In this document: piece by piece, positions 59,940-64,000 of the stretch
Position numbering within the stretch: the first letter of the stretch is position 1
Layout of the letters: every line of letters starts with the position of its first letter
Source: Desulfuromonadaceae bacterium
Lineage (GTDB): Bacteria > Desulfobacterota > Desulfuromonadia > Geobacterales > Pseudopelobacteraceae
Assembly (NCBI GenBank): GCA_028681335.1
Contig: JAQUIT010000014.1
Coordinates: 1 to 64,000, forward strand
Reading direction: 5' to 3'
DNA length: 64,000 bases
The notes under the pieces: generated by a model
What the model saw: the letters and a program-made list of their open reading frames with translations, nothing else
Databases searched by the model: none
What the model was told of the DNA's origin: nothing
Translations under genes and position numbers: made by a program

Positions 59940-62027
59940 ATGCTCTATCGCTTCAAGCCGTTGCGACTATCCGTTGCCGGCGTCATGCTTTTAACTGCAA
60001 CCAGCGGATCTTTGCAGGCCGATGATTACCTGAACCTTGCCGCCGCCCAGTACCGTAGCAAGGATTTCGGGGGCGCTTATACGTCAGCCGGTAAATCTTC
60101 CGATCAGACGCAGCGCTCCTTTGTCCGAGGCATGGCTGCGTTTCGGCTGGACCGGTTTGAAGAAGCGGTGCCGCTACTGGCAGACGCGGAGCAGAAGCTG
60201 CCGCTGGTTGCCGATTACGCGGCATTTTATCAGGCAGAGGCACTCCTGCAGCTGAAAAAATATCCTGATGCCGCGGCAAAGGCGGCTTCAATTAAGTCGG
60301 CATTTCCCTCTTCCCGATTGGTGCGCCTCTCGGAAAAGCTGTATGCCGATATCCTCTATGAGTCCGGTGATTACAAGGCAGCACTCAAGTCCTATGGCTC
60401 TTTCATAGAGAAGTACCCATCAGGGAGCGACGCCGTAGATGCGAACTATCAGTCGGCGCGCTGTCGGGAAGAGGTGACGGATACCGTTGGCGCAGTGACG
60501 ATCTACCGGAGTATCTGGCTCAACAATCCGGCTTCAGAGCTTGCTGACAAGTCGCAGGTGCGACTCGCCCTCTTGGAAACATCAGGGTTCAAACTGGCAC
60601 CGTACAGTGTTGAAGAACTTCTCAAGCGGGCTTCAACTCAATATGCGCAGGGACGCTACAGCGGTTCCCTGAAGAGTCTCGAGATGATCCCTGTTGCCTC
60701 GCAATCAGAGGCCAACACCAGCCGGATTGATCTTCGTACCGGCATGGCCCTGTATCGTCTGCGGCGCTATCAGCAGGCCGAAAAACAGTTTGCAAAGGCG
60801 TCGGCGTCTCCTCTGGCCGGAGTGCGCTCCGAAGCACGTTTCTGGCTGGCCAAGTCGCTTGATCGGCAGGATCTGACAGAGCGTGCCCTGGCGATGTACA
60901 TGGAACTTGCCGGAGAGGGTGAAAAACAGGAATTTGCCGATGATGCCCTGATCGAGGCGGCTGCATTAAAGCGTGGTCTCGGGCAGTATGCCGAAGCGGC
61001 TCACCTGTTTGATCAGGCTGCCATGCTTTCGTCCGGGTCAAAGGTTGCCGGGCCGACCTGGGAATCGGGGTGGTGCCGCTATCTGGCGGGTGACTATAAC
61101 GCCGCTGCCGAGATCTTCAAACGGCTGATTGTCGATGAAAACCAGCGCGAGAAGGTATTGTATTGGCTGGGGAGGACGCTGGAAAAGAGCGGTGATACCG
61201 CTGCCGCTTCGTATTATCAAACCCTCTTGGCAGAATTTCCGGCCGGATTCTACGCTACCTGGTATCGTGAACAGAAAGGGGTGAAAGATGCTCGTGAGTC
61301 GCTCGGTAAACGTGACCCCTTGGCCGAGCTGCCGCCATCGGCCGGTTTTGACAAACCGCGTCTGCTGGCTTCGCTGGGGATGCTGGACGAAGCCCGGGCT
61401 GAGATGACGGTCGCCCGCAAAAAAAATGGTGAAAAAAAGGGGTCGCTCCCTGCTCTTGCCAGGGTCTATCTGGAAATCGGTGATTATGGCTCGGCAATAT
61501 CGCTGTTTATGCAGAACCGTCCCGTGGCGTGGGAAAAGGGCACGTTGCCGTTCTGGGCTGCCGGTTACCCCCGTGCCTATGCTGATCTTGTCAGCGAAAA
61601 TGCCCTTCTTAACGGGTTGTCAGAGGGGCTGGTATTTGCTCTCATCCGGGCCGAAAGCGCTTTCTCCCCTGCTGTAAAGTCTGGAGCCGGAGCGATAGGG
61701 CTAATGCAGATGATGCCTGCAACAGCCAAGATGACGGCACATGAAAAAGGGGAGTTTAATCCATTACGGCTGACCGTTCCTGAATATAATATCCGCCTGG
61801 GGACGAAACACCTGCATGACCTGATGGAAGATTTTGATGGCGACCTTGTCTCTATGGCGGCCGCATATAACGCCGGGTCGGGGGCGCTTGCGCGATGGAA
61901 AAAGAGCTTCAAGGGGCTGGAAAAGGATGAGTTTATCGAGAGTATCCCTTATCAGGAAACCCGTAATTATGTAAAAAAAGTGTACGCTTCGGCAGCCACC
62001 TACCGGCAGCTCTACGGATTAAAGTAA
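59940..62027 (+). CDS. Soluble lytic murein transglycosylase (Slt70-like)
   Basis: 695 residues. Signal peptide about 1-27, a long superhelix of TPR-like helical repeats (about 30-520), then an SLT catalytic domain (about 555-680) with the catalytic Glu in LIRAESAFSP, GAIGLMQMMPATA and AAYNAGSGAL. It cuts glycan strands of peptidoglycan in the periplasm, releasing anhydro-muropeptides. AAAGG precedes the ATG. mutS follows after 33 bases, possibly on the same transcript. Confidence 0.94.
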   Translation: MLYRFKPLRLSVAGVMLLTATSGSLQADDYLNLAAAQYRSKDFGGAYTSAGKSSDQTQRSFVRGMAAFRLDRFEEAVPLLADAEQKLPLVADYAAFYQAEALLQLKKYPDAAAKAASIKSAFPSSRLVRLSEKLYADILYESGDYKAALKSYGSFIEKYPSGSDAVDANYQSARCREEVTDTVGAVTIYRSIWLNNPASELADKSQVRLALLETSGFKLAPYSVEELLKRASTQYAQGRYSGSLKSLEMIPVASQSEANTSRIDLRTGMALYRLRRYQQAEKQFAKASASPLAGVRSEARFWLAKSLDRQDLTERALAMYMELAGEGEKQEFADDALIEAAALKRGLGQYAEAAHLFDQAAMLSSGSKVAGPTWESGWCRYLAGDYNAAAEIFKRLIVDENQREKVLYWLGRTLEKSGDTAAASYYQTLLAEFPAGFYATWYREQKGVKDARESLGKRDPLAELPPSAGFDKPRLLASLGMLDEARAEMTVARKKNGEKKGSLPALARVYLEIGDYGSAISLFMQNRPVAWEKGTLPFWAAGYPRAYADLVSENALLNGLSEGLVFALIRAESAFSPAVKSGAGAIGLMQMMPATAKMTAHEKGEFNPLRLTVPEYNIRLGTKHLHDLMEDFDGDLVSMAAAYNAGSGALARWKKSFKGLEKDEFIESIPYQETRNYVKKVYASAATYRQLYGLK

Positions 62028-62060
62028 TAACCAATTTCGGCACGCGAAAGGCTTAACTGC

Positions 62061-64000
62061 ATGGCAGAACAAACTCCCATGATGCGGCAATACCTTGAGA
62101 TCAAGTCGGGTTATCCTGACGCGATCCTCTTTTTTCGCATGGGGGACTTTTATGAAATGTTTCTTGACGATGCCCTACTGGCTTCGCGAGTGCTGGATAT
62201 CTCCCTGACATCACGCAACAAGGGGAGTGGCGATGAGATACCTTTCTGCGGAGTTCCCTTTCATTCGGCCGCCCCGTACGTTGCCAAGCTGATTGAAAAC
62301 GGCTACAAAGTGGCCATCTGCGAGCAGGTTGAAGACCCGAAACAGGCAAAGGGGATTGTGCGGCGTGAAGTCGTCAGGGTCGTCACTCCCGGTCTTCTGA
62401 TCGAGTCGGAGAGCCTTGTCCCTGACGAAAACAACTATCTGCTGGCACTCTGCGAAGTGCCCGGCGGCAACTGGGGGTGCGCCTGGCTGGATGTCTCCAC
62501 CGGCGAGTTTCGTGCGACCGAGCTGGCCGGTGCCTCAGCGGCGCTGGCGGAAGCTGTCGGGATCAACCCCCGGGAAATACTGCTCCCGGATTCTCTTGAG
62601 CGCAATGATCTGCCGCCGGATCTCCGTTCGTTTCTGGGGGAGCGGATTGTTTCCACGGCTCCCGGCTGGATCTATGATCGCGACTACGCCACAACGCTGC
62701 TCTGCGGTCACTTCGGCGCCGCTTCACCCGAGGCGCTCGGTCTGGATGCAGCGCCGGCCGCTCTGCTGGCCGCCGCCGCCGCTCTCTATTATCTGCGTGA
62801 AAACCGTAAGGCGGCTTTGCCGCATATACGCGATATCCTGGTTGCACAGCGCAGTCAGCATCTTGCCCTGGACCCTGCCACCCGCCGTAATCTGGAGATC
62901 ACCGCCAGTATGGCCGAGGGGAAACGGAGCGGCTCGCTGTTGGGGTGTCTTGATCGCACCGGCACCGCTATGGGCGCGCGTCGTCTGAAACAGTGGCTCA
63001 GCTATCCACTCGTCGGGGTAGAGCCGATCAGGCGCCGTCTCGATGCGGTGGAAGAGCTGCTGGAAGCGCAGGAGTTGTGCGAATCTCTGGCCGCTCGGTT
63101 GAAAAATATCGCCGATCTTGAGCGACTCAACGGCCGCATCGGCATGGCCAGTGCCGGTGGTCGTGATTTGCGGGCGCTGCACGATTCGCTGGTTCATCTC
63201 CATCCGCTGTTGGAGCTGTTAGCCGCTGTGCAGGCTTCCCTGTTGCAGTCGCTGGTTGTAGCCATTGATCCTCTGGATGATATCTGTACGCTGGTGGCGC
63301 GAGGAGTTGTCGAGGCGCCCCCCTTCTCGCTTCGTGAAGGGGGAATCATCGCTCCCGGATACAACGCGGAGCTGGACGAACTGCGTGCTATCAGCAGTGA
63401 AGGGAAGGGCTTTATCGCGCGTCTGGAGGCTCAGGAACGGGCCCGTACCGGCATATCGACCCTCAAAATACGCTACAACCGGGTTTTCGGTTATTCGATT
63501 GAGGTGACCAAGAGCAACCTGGCGGCGGTGCCTGCTGATTATATCCGGCGCCAGACACTGGCTAATGCCGAGCGCTATGTCACCGAGGAGTTGAAAAACT
63601 ACGAAGAAAAGGTGCTTGGTGCCGAGGAGCGTATCTGCAGTCTTGAATTCAGTCTGTTTCAGGAGATTCGTGAGCTGGTAGCCGCTCAGGCCGAGCGGAT
63701 TTCCAGGACCGCCGATGGATTGGCAAACCTGGATGTGCTCATTTCTCTGGCAACTGTGGCGTGTGAGCGGAATTACTGCAAGCCGCTGGTGGACGATACG
63801 GATGTCATTGATATCCGTGACGGCCGCCACCCCGTTATCGAATCGATGAAACTGGGTGAGCGTTTTGTGCCGAACGATACCCTGCTGGATGCCGAGAGTA
63901 ACCAGCTGCTGATGATTACCGGACCCAATATGGCCGGTAAATCCACCTATATGCGCCAGGTGGCGCTGATCACCCTCATGGCGCAGGCCGGTAGTTTTGT
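62061..64000 (+). CDS. mutS: DNA mismatch repair protein MutS (5' part; runs off the window)
   Basis: Start ATG at 62061 with GAAAGG upstream; the frame stays open to the last base, giving about 646 residues of a protein normally near 870. The mismatch-reading Phe-x-Glu is F30-Y-E32 in MGDFYEMF. Connector, core and clamp domains follow, and the ATPase Walker [10 protein letters not shown] is reached close to the window end. Recognises mismatches in replication errors. The missing 3' part holds Walker B and the dimer helix-turn-helix. Confidence 0.97.
   Translation, partial: MAEQTPMMRQYLEIKSGYPDAILFFRMGDFYEMFLDDALLASRVLDISLTSRNKGSGDEIPFCGVPFHSAAPYVAKLIENGYKVAICEQVEDPKQAKGIVRREVVRVVTPGLLIESESLVPDENNYLLALCEVPGGNWGCAWLDVSTGEFRATELAGASAALAEAVGINPREILLPDSLERNDLPPDLRSFLGERIVSTAPGWIYDRDYATTLLCGHFGAASPEALGLDAAPAALLAAAAALYYLRENRKAALPHIRDILVAQRSQHLALDPATRRNLEITASMAEGKRSGSLLGCLDRTGTAMGARRLKQWLSYPLVGVEPIRRRLDAVEELLEAQELCESLAARLKNIADLERLNGRIGMASAGGRDLRALHDSLVHLHPLLELLAAVQASLLQSLVVAIDPLDDICTLVARGVVEAPPFSLREGGIIAPGYNAELDELRAISSEGKGFIARLEAQERARTGISTLKIRYNRVFGYSIEVTKSNLAAVPADYIRRQTLANAERYVTEELKNYEEKVLGAEERICSLEFSLFQEIRELVAAQAERISRTADGLANLDVLISLATVACERNYCKPLVDDTDVIDIRDGRHPVIESMKLGERFVPNDTLLDAESNQLLMITGPNMAGKSTYMRQVALITLMAQAGSF

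Noticed and set aside
1..64000. CRISPR arrays, tRNAs, transposases, phage genes
   Set aside because: None recognised on either strand by direct reading.

Overview
The window reads as a chromosomal segment of an anaerobic, Gram-negative delta-proteobacterial-type organism, most likely Geobacterales/Desulfuromonadales. Supporting this are the LPS and outer-membrane genes (lptD, OmpA-like, TonB), a DUF3015 protein, paired DUF507 genes, the trpA-accD-folC run, the CbiX/CbiC/CbiD (anaerobic) route to cobalamin, and a high density of c-di-GMP, chemotaxis and phosphorelay proteins. Genus is not assigned. No tRNA, rRNA, CRISPR array or insertion sequence was recognised; the only RNA gene is RNase P RNA.

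Layout. 1-7,100: zinc-ribbon protein, rnpB, two small hypotheticals, an OmpA-type protein with calcium-type repeats, hemB, an L,D-transpeptidase and a threonine aldolase. 7,100-14,200: thiol oxidoreductase, ispD with a receiver-kinase, a GntR regulator with a clear promoter/operator, a K+ channel run through galE, and a PilZ protein. 14,200-19,200: M23 peptidase, then a copper-type cluster on the minus strand (12-cysteine exported protein, TonB, OprC/NosA-type receptor, NosL). 19,300-22,800: cobalamin genes with an AEC-family transporter inside, plus a monohaem cytochrome c. 22,900-29,930: DUF4105 protein, DUF3015 protein, hemW, a methyltransferase and lptD. 29,930-35,140: folC, accD, trpA and an MCP. 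35,290-39,900: a lytic transglycosylase lipoprotein with a structured leader, an Rrf2 regulator, tatC and rnr. 40,040-44,230: a second NosL locus (two NosL, a His-containing exported protein, FtsX-type permease, ATPase, CPFC membrane protein). 44,225-46,600: CheY-CheC-diguanylate cyclase. 46,800-53,420: ribH, nusB, hom, two TrpB proteins, trpF, pta. 53,500-56,130: MoxR ATPase, DUF2201-like/VWA protein and a partner. 56,500-64,000: PAS-GGDEF-EAL protein, queC, two DUF507 genes, a soluble lytic transglycosylase and the 5' part of mutS.

The most interesting content is the pair of NosL loci. NosL is known as a copper chaperone for nitrous-oxide reductase, but no nosZ, nosD, nosF or nosY is present here. 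One locus carries the outer-membrane part (receptor with the copper-binding CxxxM and HxM motifs, TonB, Cys-rich exported protein). The other carries an inner-membrane ABC exporter/remodeller and a thiol membrane protein. A NosL paralogue occurs in both, and these two are closely similar. I infer a copper acquisition and trafficking route serving something other than the usual Nos system.

Other points worth checking: an AEC transporter translationally coupled to cbiD; an Rrf2 gene whose own promoter lies inside a perfect 16-bp palindrome; a 158-nt structured leader on a lytic transglycosylase gene; a MoxR/VWA pair whose metallopeptidase-like motif has lost its glutamate; trpA separated from trpB by about 18 kb and placed behind a chemoreceptor; and a roughly 120-bp palindromic intergenic repeat between the DUF507 genes. 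Start codons were moved from the longest reading frame where a Shine-Dalgarno sequence, signal peptide or promoter argued for it; promoters are pattern matches by eye.
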